From contig JAJFJT010000023.1 in the NCBI GenBank assembly GCA_021773795.1, positions 33,147 through 97,146 on the forward strand: a stretch of 64,000 bases of DNA. Direction: 5' to 3'. Both the position numbers and the translations under genes were made by a program. Position 1 is the first letter of the stretch; every line of letters starts with the position of its first letter. The DNA comes from Gammaproteobacteria bacterium. Lineage in GTDB: Bacteria > Pseudomonadota > Gammaproteobacteria > HK1. This document shows positions 8,898-18,504 of this stretch, one piece after another. Below the pieces are notes generated by a model. It was given only the letters and a program-made list of their open reading frames with translations. It was not told the DNA's origin and did not search any database.

Positions 8898-8951
8898 CGA
8901 GGCCGGGTTTCGTCCTGTGTATCGACGCATGGCATACTCGCGCCCATGAAA
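8898..8951 (+). repeat. 54-bp direct repeat, right copy (includes lipA start)
   Basis: Partner of 5322-5375. It covers the lipA leader, the ATG at 8946 and the next codon. No Shine-Dalgarno is evident in the leader, so translation signals of lipA may be unusual. Confidence 0.85.
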
Positions 8952-9902
8952 ACTGACAAGCTCTTTTCCCGCGCCCAGCGCGGCGCAGCCAAGACCGCGC
9001 GTATCCCCATTCCCGTTGTTCCCAGTACCGGAAAGCTGCCGCGAAAGCCGGCATGGATTCGGGTGCGTGCGCCCATGGGGCCGAAGGTTCAACAGCTCAA
9101 GGCCTTGCTGCGCAAGCAGTCTTTGAGCACGGTGTGTGAGGAGGCATCCTGCCCTAATCTGGGTGAGTGTTTCAGCCACGGTACCGCTACCTTCATGATT
9201 CTTGGTGAGTTATGTACGCGCCGCTGTCCCTTCTGTGATGTGGCTCATGGGCGGCCCTCGCCACCAGATGCGAAGGAGCCTGGGCATCTTGCGGATACCG
9301 TGTCGGCCATGGGGCTTAAATATGTGGTGGTGACCTCGGTGGATCGTGATGATCTGCGTGACGGTGGCGCCGGTCACTTCGCTGCCTGTATTCAGGCGTT
9401 ACGGGAAGGGTCCCCCGGAACCCGGATCGAGGTGCTGGTGCCGGATTTTCGTGGCCGTATGGACAAGGCGCTGACGGCTCTGGCGGAGGCTCCACCGGAC
9501 ATCTTTAACCACAATCTGGAAACCGTGCCACGGCTCTATCGCAAAGCCCGCCCGGGGGCTGATTACGCCTGGTCACTGGGGCTGCTGCGTCGCTTCAAGG
9601 CGGCACACCCGGGGGTGCCTACCAAGTCTGGCCTGATGTTGGGTCTGGGCGAGGAACTCGACGAGGTGCGCCAGGTAATGGCCGATCTGCGCGCTCACGA
9701 TTGCGAGATGCTGACCCTTGGTCAGTATCTGCAGCCCACCCGTGGTCACCTTGCGGTGGAGCGTTTTGTCACTCCCGATGAATTCGCCGGGTTGGCCGAG
9801 GATGCGCGTGCGCTGGGTTTTGACAAGGTGGCGAGTGGTCCTTTGGTGCGTTCCTCCTATCACGCCGATCTGCAGGCCGCCGGAGAGGTGGTGGGCGCCT
9901 GA
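8946..9902 (+). CDS. lipA: Lipoyl synthase
   Basis: This radical-SAM enzyme inserts two sulfurs into octanoyl groups on E2 and H-protein lipoyl domains. Both iron-sulfur motifs are intact: the auxiliary cluster [12 protein letters not shown] and the radical-[11 protein letters not shown], plus the C-terminal RSSYHAD Ser ligand. Other family blocks are [20 protein letters not shown] and MLGLGE. At 318 residues it is the usual length. The N-terminus aligns well with E. coli LipA from the RKPAW block on. lipB, often the neighbour, is not in the window. The start lies inside a 54-bp repeat, and no clear ribosome binding site is visible. Confidence 0.97.
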   Translation: MKTDKLFSRAQRGAAKTARIPIPVVPSTGKLPRKPAWIRVRAPMGPKVQQLKALLRKQSLSTVCEEASCPNLGECFSHGTATFMILGELCTRRCPFCDVAHGRPSPPDAKEPGHLADTVSAMGLKYVVVTSVDRDDLRDGGAGHFAACIQALREGSPGTRIEVLVPDFRGRMDKALTALAEAPPDIFNHNLETVPRLYRKARPGADYAWSLGLLRRFKAAHPGVPTKSGLMLGLGEELDEVRQVMADLRAHDCEMLTLGQYLQPTRGHLAVERFVTPDEFAGLAEDARALGFDKVASGPLVRSSYHADLQAAGEVVGA

Positions 9903-9926
9903 GGGCCCCGACTCGCAACCATTCCG

Positions 9927-10685
9927 ATGGAGATCCTCTCCGTTAAGCTGCTCAGCACGCTGCTGTTTCCACCGGCAATTAATCTCATTTTGTTAGCTTT
10001 CGCCTGGCCATTCCGGCGTCGTATGCCGTGGTTGGCAGCCGGCTGTGTGTTTATCGCCTTGAGTAGCTTGTATGCGCTCAGCACGCCCATGGGTGCCTAT
10101 GGTTTGTTGCAGGGCCTGCAACGTAGCCCGGCACTCTCCTCCGGGCCGTTGGAATCGGGGGTGGGGGCCATAGTGGTGTTGGGTGGGGGGCGCTATCGGA
10201 GCGCCCCGGAGTATGGGGAAGATACCGTGTCAATGGCGGCATTGGTGCGTCTGCGCTACGGGGTTCGCTTGTATCGGCAGCATGGATTGCCGTTGTTGGT
10301 AAGTGGGGGCAACGTGTATGAACAGCGTCTGCCTGAGGCGGAATTGATGGCGCGGGTATTGGTAGAGGATTTTGGTGTGCCGGTGCGTTGGCGTGAAATC
10401 GCCAGCCGTAATACCTGGGAGAACGCGCGTTTTTCCGCAGCCTTGTTATCGGCTGCGGGTATTAGCCGGGTATTGTTGGTGACCCATGCGTCGCATATGC
10501 CGCGGTCACTGGATGCCTTCCGGCGCAATGGCATCAGGGTGATTGCCGCCCCCACGGGGTTCTTTAGCCATCCCTCTCCCGGGCGCGGGGCGTTAAACTG
10601 GGTGCCACGTGCCAGTGCGCTGCACGCCAGTACCGTGGCCTTGCATGAGTACCTGGGTCTGCTCTGGTACCGGCTGCGTTACTAG
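9927..10685 (+). CDS. ElyC/SanA/YdcF family protein (DUF218)
   Basis: The 252-residue product has two N-terminal hydrophobic segments (about residues 8-25 and 33-52), then a DUF218 domain with AIVVLGGGRYR, LLVSGGNV, SRNTWENA and VTHASHMPRS. The order matches E. coli ElyC (YcbC), an inner-membrane protein linked to envelope and peptidoglycan precursor homeostasis, more than the soluble YdcF. The GGG, the SRNT-EN block and the Ser/His pair are the conserved positions. The gene follows lipA by 24 bases and may share its transcript. Family is certain; the exact role is inferred from ElyC. Confidence 0.85.
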   Translation: MEILSVKLLSTLLFPPAINLILLAFAWPFRRRMPWLAAGCVFIALSSLYALSTPMGAYGLLQGLQRSPALSSGPLESGVGAIVVLGGGRYRSAPEYGEDTVSMAALVRLRYGVRLYRQHGLPLLVSGGNVYEQRLPEAELMARVLVEDFGVPVRWREIASRNTWENARFSAALLSAAGISRVLLVTHASHMPRSLDAFRRNGIRVIAAPTGFFSHPSPGRGALNWVPRASALHASTVALHEYLGLLWYRLRY

Positions 10686-10922
10686 CACACTGTTGAAAAG
10701 GCGTCGTGCGGCACAGTGCGGCGTTGGAAACAAGTTTAGAATACGCACGCAGATCTTGGCCTGCTATGCGGTATCGAGGTGCAGGCACATCTCCGGTGAA
10801 TAACTTCTGTCGGCGCGCCAATGCGTTCTGTCGTCGCATGGCCATCGCACAGCGTGTACCACTGTCGATAATCTCATGGTAAAGCGGGGCTGCCTGATCA
10901 CAGGCCGCGGCCCCGTTCCTGT

Positions 10923-11576
10923 TTGTTTTGTAAGCCATTTAAATTAAAGAAGAAAAGTACATTGAAATCACGATTTAAGTTTTTTGAACAAATCCAGGGC
11001 AGCGTTAAAGACGATGTGTTATCCGGTTTAACGGTGGCGTTAGCCTTGGTTCCTGAGGCAGTTGCTTTTGCTTTTGTCGCCGGAATTTCTCCGGTAATTG
11101 GCTTGTACGGGGCCTTTATGATGGGTCTGGTCACCGCGATTTTCGGCGGTCGCCCGGGGATGATTTCCGGTGCAACCGGTGCCTTGGCGGTGGTGATGGT
11201 GCACCTCATCAAGGAGGGTAATGCCATGGGCCCGGAAGGCGCGATGATGGGGCTGCAGTTTTTGTTTGCCACCCTGATATTAGCGGGAATTTTTCAGACA
11301 GCGGCCGGCTTCTTCAAAATGGGGAAGTTTGTCCACATGATTCCCAGTTCCGTGATGATGGGCTTCGTGAATGGCCTGGCCATCGTCATTTTCACCTCGC
11401 AATTGGGAATGTTTAAAAGCGGTGGTGAATGGTTGTCCGGAACACTCCTCTACACCATGCTTGGTTTGGTGGCACTGACCATGGCAATCATGTGGGGCCT
11501 ACCAAAAATCACCCGGCAATTACCTGGTGCACTGACCGCCATTCTGGTGGTGTCAGCGGTAGTCATATATCGGTGA
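10923..11576 (+). pseudogene. SulP family anion transporter, N-terminal part (frameshifted)
   Basis: This encodes the first half of a SulP/SLC26 transporter (sulfate, bicarbonate or another anion). It shows [21 protein letters not shown], quoted in part, [22 protein letters not shown] and [15 protein letters not shown], with several membrane helices. The frame ends with VVSAVVIYR and a stop, while the next codons in the +1 frame continue the protein as GDIDTQTV. One extra base in the dinucleotide run around 11564-11571 explains the break. The start is uncertain: TTG 10923 or TTG 10962, the latter nearer to an AGAAG site. A sequencing error is possible. Confidence 0.82.
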
Positions 11577-11592
11577 TATAGACACCCAGACG

Positions 11593-12558
11593 GTGAAGTC
11601 CTTTATCGTCGCGGGCGGTGGTGAGGGCATCAAAGCCGGGTTGCCAAGCTTCAACATTCCGATGATTAGCCTGTCTTGGGAAACCCTGTCGTTTATCGCT
11701 CCCTACGCTTCGATTCTGGCGGCTATTGGTTTGATTGAGTCACTCATGACCCTGAACCTGATCGATGAGCTGACCGAGACCCATGGTCGGGGGAATAAAG
11801 AATGTCTGGCGCAAGGGGCAGCCAATATTATCAATGGCTTCTTTGGCGGCATGGGCGGCTGCGCCATGATTGGCCAAAGCATCATCAACATCAAATCGGG
11901 CGGGCGCGGGCGCTTATCGGGCATTGTGGCGGCATTGGCCCTGCTGTGCTTTATCTTGTTTGCCTCCACTTATATAGAAATGATTCCGATTGCGGCATTG
12001 GTTGGGGTGATGTTTATGGTGGTCATTGGCACCTTTGCCTGGAACACCTTCAAGATTCTCAATCAGGTGCCATTGGCAGACTTTCTGGTCATTTTGATGG
12101 TGACTGTTATGACCGTCATCTTCGATCTGGCTATTGCAGTGGTTTCCGGTGTCATCGTGGCCTCATTGGTGTTCTCCTGGGAGAACGCACTGCGTATTCG
12201 AGCACGCAAGCACACGGATGAACACGGTGTAAAACACTACGAAATTTATGGCCCTTTGTTTTTTGGCTCTGTCGGGCTGTTCCAAACCAAATTTGATGTG
12301 GCGAATGACCCGGATGAAGTGATCATTAATTTCAAGGAATCAAAAATCATGGATCAATCTGCTATCGAGGTAATAAACAAGGTTGCCGAGCGCTACCAAC
12401 AAAATGGCAAGACCATTCATCTGCGCCATCTGTCATCGGATTGTGTGAAGCTGATTAAGAAGGCAGACAAGATTTGCGATGTGAACGTATTGGAGTATCC
12501 GGATTACTTTGTGGCGACAAATAATTACAAGGAGGCTGTGGCCAAGGCCAATGGCTAA
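11593..12558 (+). pseudogene. SulP family anion transporter, C-terminal part with STAS domain
   Basis: This is the continuation of the previous entry in another frame. It begins within the GDIDTQTV region that joins the two halves of SulP proteins. It carries LPSFNIP, ESLMTLNLIDELT, the GGMGGCAMIGQSIIN substrate-path helix, further membrane segments, then a cytoplasmic STAS domain (from about DEHGVKHYEIYGPLFF, with DQSAIEVINK). Together the halves give about 535 residues, a normal SulP length. The GTG at 11593 is probably not a real start. If the frameshift is genuine the transporter is inactive. Confidence 0.82.
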
Positions 12559-12571
12559 GTCCGACAGGCTC

Positions 12572-13786
12572 CTAGAAAATTGGGTTCTCCCGGTCCAGGC
12601 GTCTTGTGACCGCGGGCAGGGAATATTTAAGCCCCGTAGCGCAGTTAAATAATACGGTGGTATCGTCCGCGCTGATCCTGCCAGCAGCCAGTTCCTGCTG
12701 GTAGGCCGCATAGGTGGCTGCGCCTTCGGGGCATAGCAGCAATCCCTCCCGGGTGGCCATTTCCATCAGTGCGGCCTCGATGCTCTCATCGTCGACGGCG
12801 GTTGCGAAGCCATTACTTTCACGCAAGGCCCGTAGGATCAGAAAGTCACCTATGGCCACCGGAACCCGGATACCTGCCGCCACCGTGTGGGCGTTTTTCC
12901 AGAGCTCGGCGTATTCCGCACCCGCCTCAAAGGCCCGTACGATGGGCGCGCAGCCACTGGCCTGTACCGCGACCATGCGTGGTAACGGGCCGGCAATCCA
13001 GCCCATGGTTTCAAGCTCCTTGAAGACCTTCCACATGCCGATGAGGCCGGTGCCACCCCCGGTGGGATAAAAGATGACCGAAGGCAGGCGCCATCCCAGC
13101 TGCTCGGCAAGTTCCAGCCCCATGGTCTTCTTGCCCTCGATACGGTAGGGCTCTTTGAGGGTAGAAAAGTCATACCAGTTTTGGGCGTCTTTATTTTCAG
13201 CGATGATTTTTCCGCAGTCATTGATGAGCCCATTCACCCGCCACACCTTGGCACCCTGAGCGGCAATTTCCCGAACATTGATTTCAGGGGTGTCATCGGG
13301 GCAAAAAATAGTGCTCTCGATTTCGGCGCGGCTGGCATAAGCGGCCAGCGCAGCCCCGGCATTGCCATTGGTGGGCATGGCGATGCGGGTGATGCCCAAT
13401 GCCTTTGCCATGGACACCGCGACGCAGATTCCACGCGCCTTGAAGGAGCCGGTTGGCAACCGGCCCTCGTCCTTGATGAGCAAGGTTCCCCCACCCGTTT
13501 CCAGCTTGTGTGCGCGGATTAGTGGAGTAGTGATTTCGCCGAGACTGACGATATGCTCGGCCCGGCGAACGGGCAGGAATTCCCGGTAGCGCCACAGATC
13601 GGTGGGCCGCTTTGCAAGCACTTCCTTGCTGATAGATTTCGACAGGGCCTTGAGATCGTAGCGCACCAGTAGGGGTTTCCCGGCCTTTGATAGGCCGTGG
13701 ACCTGGTCGGCAGGGTAGTGATCGCCCTGCAGGCTACATTCCAGATGGGAGACAAAGGTCGGACGTGTGCCGGTGGTGTTGTCCAT
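12572..13786 (-). CDS. thrC: Threonine synthase-like PLP enzyme
   Basis: The product converts O-phosphohomoserine to threonine, or belongs to the same PLP fold II group. Seen are LIKDEGRLPTGSFKARG with the PLP Lys, TNGNAGAALAAYA for phosphate contact, the GGGTGLIG cofactor-phosphate loop and a late NCATGLKY. At 404 residues with an N-terminal domain (LECSLQGDHYP, LWRYREFLPV) it fits the shorter class of threonine synthase with a C-terminal Ser/Thr contact. An AGGAA site lies 4 bases before the ATG. Its 3' end faces the SulP gene convergently, with 13 bases between stops. No other thr genes are near. A related diaminopropionate or threonine dehydratase activity is less likely. Confidence 0.85.
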   Translation of the reverse strand: MDNTTGTRPTFVSHLECSLQGDHYPADQVHGLSKAGKPLLVRYDLKALSKSISKEVLAKRPTDLWRYREFLPVRRAEHIVSLGEITTPLIRAHKLETGGGTLLIKDEGRLPTGSFKARGICVAVSMAKALGITRIAMPTNGNAGAALAAYASRAEIESTIFCPDDTPEINVREIAAQGAKVWRVNGLINDCGKIIAENKDAQNWYDFSTLKEPYRIEGKKTMGLELAEQLGWRLPSVIFYPTGGGTGLIGMWKVFKELETMGWIAGPLPRMVAVQASGCAPIVRAFEAGAEYAELWKNAHTVAAGIRVPVAIGDFLILRALRESNGFATAVDDESIEAALMEMATREGLLLCPEGAATYAAYQQELAAGRISADDTTVLFNCATGLKYSLPAVTRRLDRENPIF

Positions 13787-13885
13787 GATTCCTGTTTTCC
13801 CTGGCTGTGATGCGGGACGGGCCTTCTATACTCTCAGTATGCCCGCAGCGGCGGGATAAGCGGAAATCACGCTTAGGAGGTCATC

Positions 13886-14077
13886 ATGATTACACTGGAA
13901 ACAATGCCGATCCGATGTCCTTATTGTGGCGAGCGGATCTCGGTGGTGGTGGATTGCTCGGTGGAGAGCCAGGAATATACCGAGGATTGTGAGGTGTGTT
14001 GTCAACCCATGGTGCTTAACGTCTATGTGGATGAGGAGGATAATCCACATGTTTCGGTAAGGACTGAAAACGACTGA
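13886..14077 (+). CDS. CPXCG motif-containing cysteine-rich protein
   Basis: This 63-residue protein has CPYCG near the start and EDCEVCCQP in the middle, a four-Cys set suited to one zinc ion, followed by an acidic tail with NVYVDEEDN. It matches the small conserved CPXCG family (PF14255) of gammaproteobacteria, whose function is unknown. AGGAGGTC sits ideally before the ATG. The phosphatase gene follows after 29 bases, so they probably share a message. Confidence 0.9.
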   Translation: MITLETMPIRCPYCGERISVVVDCSVESQEYTEDCEVCCQPMVLNVYVDEEDNPHVSVRTEND

Positions 14078-14106
14078 CTAGCTGGCGGATTTTATAAAGG
14101 AAGGAG

Positions 14107-14595
14107 ATGAAGCACGTTTTTTGGCTGGAAGAAGAGCGTATTGCCGGACGCAGTGGACCCAACAAGGATGAATGGGTGATTGACGAGTTAAGGGAGGGTG
14201 GCATTGATGCGGTCATTTCGGTGAATGATGGCGCACTTTGCCAGCGTGAGGAATTCAACGATCTCGGGATGGCTTATACCCGCGTTTCGCTGGCGGCGAA
14301 TATCCCGCCACGCCCCGGAGATCTGGAACTTTGCATCGAGCGACTTCCCGCCGCCTATGATTTTCTCACCCAGCGTCTGGATGCAGGCGAAACCGTATTA
14401 ATTCACTGTCGCTCAGGCCGGGACCGTACCTGCTTGTTGATGGCCTACTATCTGTGTCGGCGGTACACGTTGAGCCCGGCTGTGGCCATGAGACGGGTGA
14501 AAGCGATACGTGATATCGCTTTCTCGTCGGAAGGCTGGGACGCCTTTTCATTAGCCGTATTGCAAAGCGGTATGGGGCACAGAAAGTCTGCTTAA
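14107..14595 (+). CDS. Dual-specificity/tyrosine phosphatase-like protein
   Basis: The 162-residue product carries the Cys-dependent phosphatase signature HCRSGRDRT (HCX5R) at about residues 101-109. Upstream is a plausible general-acid region (AANIPPRPGD) and a GIDAVISVNDG strand typical of atypical dual-specificity phosphatases. No signal peptide is present, so it acts in the cytosol. Substrate is unknown; a phosphoprotein or phosphoinositide-like small molecule is possible. A GGAAGGAG run abuts the ATG. Its likely operon partner is the CPXCG protein. A Ser/Thr kinase is encoded 4.6 kb away, but no link is shown. Confidence 0.85.
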   Translation: MKHVFWLEEERIAGRSGPNKDEWVIDELREGGIDAVISVNDGALCQREEFNDLGMAYTRVSLAANIPPRPGDLELCIERLPAAYDFLTQRLDAGETVLIHCRSGRDRTCLLMAYYLCRRYTLSPAVAMRRVKAIRDIAFSSEGWDAFSLAVLQSGMGHRKSA

Positions 14596-14634
14596 GACGG
14601 GGTCTTTGGTACAGCGGGAACGGATATAGAGAAC

Positions 14635-15801
14635 TCAGCTAGCTTGAGTTAGCCGCTGGAAACCTTTCTCCAGATCGGCGATGAGATCATCTACGTCCTC
14701 CAGCCCGATGTGCAGGCGCAGGCAAGGGCCTTCCGCATGCCAGGGCACGGCGCTACGGCACTTCTCCGGCCAGATGGGGATTGCCAGGCTCTCGTAGCCG
14801 CCCCAGGATTCACCGATACCAAAAAATTCCATGTCATCCAGCATGGCGGCGATTGCAGTTTCAGAAACCGGCTTGAGTACCATCCCGAAGAGGCCACTGG
14901 CTCCGAGGAAATCGCGCTTCCAGATGGCGTGGCTTGGATCCCCGGGCAAGGCCGGATAGAGTATCCGCGAGACCTCTGGCCGCTGTTGTAGCCAGCGTGC
15001 AATATGGAGGGCATTTTCCTGATGCTGACGCAGACGTACGCCCAGGGTACGCAGGCCCCTTAGCGCGAGATAGCAATCATCCGGGCCCGGGCAGGCACCC
15101 AGCAGACGGGCAGTTTTCCAGAGTTTGGGATGCCATTTCTCGGTGCAAGTCACCGTACCCAACATCACGTCCGCGTGTCCCACGATGTATTTGGTGGCGG
15201 CCTGGATGGAGATATCGACGCCGTGCTCGAAGGGCTTGAAGAACAGCGGTGAGGCCCAGGTGTTATCGAGTAATACCGCCACGTTCTGTGCATGGGCGGC
15301 AGCGGCGATGGCGGGTACATCCTGCACCTCAAAAGTAAGTGAACCCGGGGATTCCAGAAATACCGCAACGGTCTCCGGACGGATGTGAGCCGCTATCCCC
15401 TGGCCTATGAGCGGATCGAAATAGTCGATCATCACCCCCAGTGGTTTCAGCACCTGCTCACAGTAGCGGCGGGTGGGAAAGTAGACGCTGTCGGCGATGA
15501 GCAGATGCGCACCCGCTTTGGCGAAACTCATAAGTGCCGTGTTGATGGCAGCGACCCCCGAGGACACCGCGATGCTGCGGTAGCCACCCTCAGCCGCTGC
15601 CACTGCCTTTTCCAGGGCAAAGGTAGTGGCAGTGCCGAGACGGCCATAGCTGGGGCTGTCGAAGGGTTGTTTGCGTGCAGCGTGCATCGCCGCCACGCTG
15701 GGAAACAGGATAGTGGAGGCGTGGTAGACGGGTGGATTAACCACGCCGTCATGGGCGTGTGGATCACGACCCGCTGTGACCAGAATCGTATCCTCTTTCA
15801 T
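14635..15801 (-). CDS. metC: Cystathionine beta-lyase
   Basis: This is a PLP enzyme of the Cys/Met metabolism family. The cofactor Lys lies in QAATKYIVGHADV, with YGRLGTATTFALEKAVA, LLDNTWASPLFF and SWGGYESLAIP as family blocks. The SWGGYESL block and TSLT-like pocket favour MetC (cleaving cystathionine to homocysteine) over gamma-synthase. ATG 15801 is chosen: it overlaps the Sel1 gene stop as ATGA and an AGAGG site lies 6 bases upstream. An earlier in-frame start at 15837 would sit inside the neighbour. The overlap implies translational coupling to the Sel1-repeat gene, an unusual partner. Confidence 0.92.
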   Translation of the reverse strand: MKEDTILVTAGRDPHAHDGVVNPPVYHASTILFPSVAAMHAARKQPFDSPSYGRLGTATTFALEKAVAAAEGGYRSIAVSSGVAAINTALMSFAKAGAHLLIADSVYFPTRRYCEQVLKPLGVMIDYFDPLIGQGIAAHIRPETVAVFLESPGSLTFEVQDVPAIAAAAHAQNVAVLLDNTWASPLFFKPFEHGVDISIQAATKYIVGHADVMLGTVTCTEKWHPKLWKTARLLGACPGPDDCYLALRGLRTLGVRLRQHQENALHIARWLQQRPEVSRILYPALPGDPSHAIWKRDFLGASGLFGMVLKPVSETAIAAMLDDMEFFGIGESWGGYESLAIPIWPEKCRSAVPWHAEGPCLRLHIGLEDVDDLIADLEKGFQRLTQAS

Positions 15802-16949
15802 GGTGTAGCCTCTTTGTCTGAAGTCTGGATTGCCCACAGCAGCCAGCCCAGTTCACGGCCGTCTGCCAATTCCATCGGATGTAGCTCTGCGGCTATGCGT
15901 TTGCTGTACTCATGTGCGCGCTGATTGTCATTCATTGACGCAACCCGCCACCAGGCATAGGCGCGCAGCGGGTCCCGGGGGGTGCCCTTGCCATTGGCGT
16001 ACAGGGCGGCGAGGTTTCCCTGGGCCGCGGCGTGGCCGGCTAGTGAGGCGCTACGATACCAGTGAAGTGCCTTGCCTGCTTCGGGATCGCCGCCGAGTCC
16101 GTGGGCATACAGATAGGCCAGGTTGTATTGGGCGCGGGTATGTCCCTGACGTGCAGCGCGTTTGTACCAGTTGCGTGCCGTTTCCAAGTCCGCCGTGGCA
16201 CCCAGGCTCTGACGCAATAGTTGAGCGAGATTATATTGTGCCTGAGCGTGGTCCTGTGACGCGGCCTTTTGATACCAGGAAAGGGCTATCCGAATATTTT
16301 TAGCCACGCCTTGGCCGCTGTGATAGAGGCGACCGAGGCCATATTGGGCATCGCTGTTGCCCGTTTCTGCCGCCTTTCGGTACCAGTACACCGCCTGTTT
16401 CAGATCCTGCGTAATGCCCCGTCCTTGCAGATAGAGAAAGCCGAGGTTGTGTTGGGCCAGGGCATGGTCTCGCTTGGCGGCCTTGCCATACCAATCCGCT
16501 GCTTTGAGGGCATCACGGGGAACACCGAGGCCGTTATCGTACAGATAGCCCAGACTAAACTGGGCCGGTGCGTCACCAGCTTGGGCGAGAGGCTGGAGCA
16601 GGGCGATGGCGGCAGCATAGTCGCGCGTTACACCGAGCCCCTGGCTATACATGCGCGCCAGGTTATAGCGAGCCGCCGGGTCTCCCTGATCCGCTGCACG
16701 GCGAAACCAGAAGATGGCGGAGCGGTGGTTTTGTATGAGTCCCTTGCCTTCGAGATACAGCGAACCGAGGAAATACTGGGCAACCGGGTCGCCCCGTTTG
16801 GCGTCCTCCTGAAAACCCTCGGCGGCAATACGGTACTCATGGCGGTGATAGGCGGCGATGGCTGATTCCAGCCGTGCTGATGCCAGTTGGGGTAGGGCCA
16901 GGCCAATGAGGAAGAGCAGCCATGGAATGAATAGTCTGGATGGGGGCAT
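15798..16949 (-). CDS. Exported Sel1-repeat (SLR) protein
   Basis: The product has a signal peptide (cleavage near QLASA) followed by about eight to nine 36-residue Sel1-like repeats, each with the pattern A-W-Y-x-KAA-x-x-G-x-A-x-A-Q-Y-N-L-x-x-L-Y. This alpha-solenoid type usually mediates protein contacts in the envelope. The start is ATG 16949; a GTG at 16958 is also possible. Both lie inside or at the edge of repeat R1, and neither has a clear ribosome binding site. Downstream it overlaps metC by 4 bases. Its partner is unknown, though a kinase with C-terminal Sel1 repeats is encoded at 19.2 kb. Confidence 0.88.
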   Translation of the reverse strand: MPPSRLFIPWLLFLIGLALPQLASARLESAIAAYHRHEYRIAAEGFQEDAKRGDPVAQYFLGSLYLEGKGLIQNHRSAIFWFRRAADQGDPAARYNLARMYSQGLGVTRDYAAAIALLQPLAQAGDAPAQFSLGYLYDNGLGVPRDALKAADWYGKAAKRDHALAQHNLGFLYLQGRGITQDLKQAVYWYRKAAETGNSDAQYGLGRLYHSGQGVAKNIRIALSWYQKAASQDHAQAQYNLAQLLRQSLGATADLETARNWYKRAARQGHTRAQYNLAYLYAHGLGGDPEAGKALHWYRSASLAGHAAAQGNLAALYANGKGTPRDPLRAYAWWRVASMNDNQRAHEYSKRIAAELHPMELADGRELGWLLWAIQTSDKEATP

Positions 16950-16995
16950 TTTGGGCACAAGATTACGAGTTCATAAATAGATTAGAGCTTCCCTA
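16945..16995 (+). repeat. Dispersed repeat R1, copy 2 (partial)
   Basis: It matches 49-101 in the same orientation and the 41937 copy inverted (TTTTGGGCACAAGATTACGAG, quoted in part as GGGCACAAGATTACGAG, then AGAGCTTCCCTAG). It fills the whole gap between the Sel1 gene and cls, covering the start codon region of the former. Confidence 0.7.
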
Positions 16996-18384
16996 GAGCA
17001 GTGGCGCGACCATACGGGCAATACCTCCGAGTAACTCCCGCACCCGTCCCACCGCTCGAACTCCGTGGATAGCGTTGGCTTCAAGCTTGAGGAAATACGC
17101 GGCTACGGTAGAGATTTCCTCACTGTCGTAGAAGAAAGAGACCACCTCGTAGTTGAGAAACAGGCTGCGTGCATCCATGTTGGCCGAGCCCAGAGCAACG
17201 AACTCATAGTCTATCAGCAGGGCCTTGGTGTGCAGCATTTTTCCGGGATAGCGGAAGACTTTCCCGCCTGCCGCTTGAATGTCGCGCAGGAAGCCGCGGC
17301 GCACCAGATCGATCATGCGATTGTCCGAGCGCCTCGGTACGATGATGCGGACATCGACACCACGATGGGCGGCGATGGTCCAGGCATGGGTGAGGGCATC
17401 ATCCGGAATGAAATAGGGGGTGATGATCCAGATCCGCTGCCGGGCCTGGAAGCTGGCGCTTAGTATGGCGGTATAGAGCGGATCATCAGGGACATCGGGT
17501 CCCGAGGGAACCACTTGCACGCTGGCAGCGGGTGTTAGTGCCGTAGCGGGAGGTGCCATAGGTGGATAGTGAAACAGCGCCTCACCACTGGCGAACTCCC
17601 AGTCCGAGCGGAAGATGGCATCGTAATAACGGGCGGCAGGGCCATCCAGCAGGAAAGATAAATCCAGCCAGCGGTCGGGGTCTGGTCCTGCGCCTATATA
17701 TTCGCGGGCGATATTGGTGCCGCCAGCCCAGACGCGCTGGCCATCCACCACCACCAATTTACGGTGATTGCGGAGATTGGCATTGGCGCGAAAGGCCCCG
17801 AGTAATAACGGATTGAAATAGGCCACATATCCCCCGGCCGTGGTGAGGGAGTTAAGTGCTCCGCGGGTGGTGGCCCATGAGCCTGCACCGTCGAGCAACA
17901 TATGCACCTCAATGCCCTCGGCTGCACGCTGCGCCAGCCGGGCAATAATATCCTGTCCCACCTCATCCGGGCTGAAGATAAAAGTGGTGACATAGATGTT
18001 GCGGTGGGCACTTTCAATGAGACCGGTGAGAGCGGCATATCCTGCTTCTCCTTCAGTGCAGATTTTTACCTGGTTGCCGTGGGTTGCTCCGGGGATCTGA
18101 TAGCTGCGTAGCAGGCGATCAACCGGGTTGGCACTGGCCTCGGGTAATACATCCTGGGCGGCGAGCACTAGATTTTCCTTGCTTGCTGCCATCTTGCGCA
18201 TCTTGCGCCCACCAAAGGCCAGATACAGTGGGACACCCAGCCAGGGGGCAAGGACGATAATCAGGAACCACGCTAGGGTGCCGGCGGGGGAGCGGCGCTC
18301 GCGCACCAAGTGGGCGAGCACCAGCAGCGAGAGCAGGAAACCCGCGATGACCGTGAGATGGGAAAAGACCAGCAGTTCAGACAT
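16993..18384 (-). CDS. cls: Cardiolipin synthase (phospholipase D superfamily)
   Basis: The enzyme joins two phosphatidylglycerols to make cardiolipin in the inner membrane. Two N-terminal membrane segments (residues about 8-28 and 38-58, with the PLDc_N pattern) precede two HKD motifs: NHRKLVVVDG...GGTN and LHTKALLID...GSANMD. At 463 residues it fits the ClsA type. The last codons reach the edge of repeat R1. The upstream gene is divergent, so cls has its own promoter, which I cannot place with confidence. Confidence 0.93.
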   Translation of the reverse strand: MSELLVFSHLTVIAGFLLSLLVLAHLVRERRSPAGTLAWFLIIVLAPWLGVPLYLAFGGRKMRKMAASKENLVLAAQDVLPEASANPVDRLLRSYQIPGATHGNQVKICTEGEAGYAALTGLIESAHRNIYVTTFIFSPDEVGQDIIARLAQRAAEGIEVHMLLDGAGSWATTRGALNSLTTAGGYVAYFNPLLLGAFRANANLRNHRKLVVVDGQRVWAGGTNIAREYIGAGPDPDRWLDLSFLLDGPAARYYDAIFRSDWEFASGEALFHYPPMAPPATALTPAASVQVVPSGPDVPDDPLYTAILSASFQARQRIWIITPYFIPDDALTHAWTIAAHRGVDVRIIVPRRSDNRMIDLVRRGFLRDIQAAGGKVFRYPGKMLHTKALLIDYEFVALGSANMDARSLFLNYEVVSFFYDSEEISTVAAYFLKLEANAIHGVRAVGRVRELLGGIARMVAPLL

Positions 18385-18504
18385 TCATCACCGCCATTTC
18401 TGTCTAATTTTAGTTCATTCCAGGTTGCCTTCCCGGGGTATAGGAGCAGCTACTTCTTGTTTGCAATGGGACGGGGTTCATTGACCCGGACCCAAAGGAT
18501 ATTA

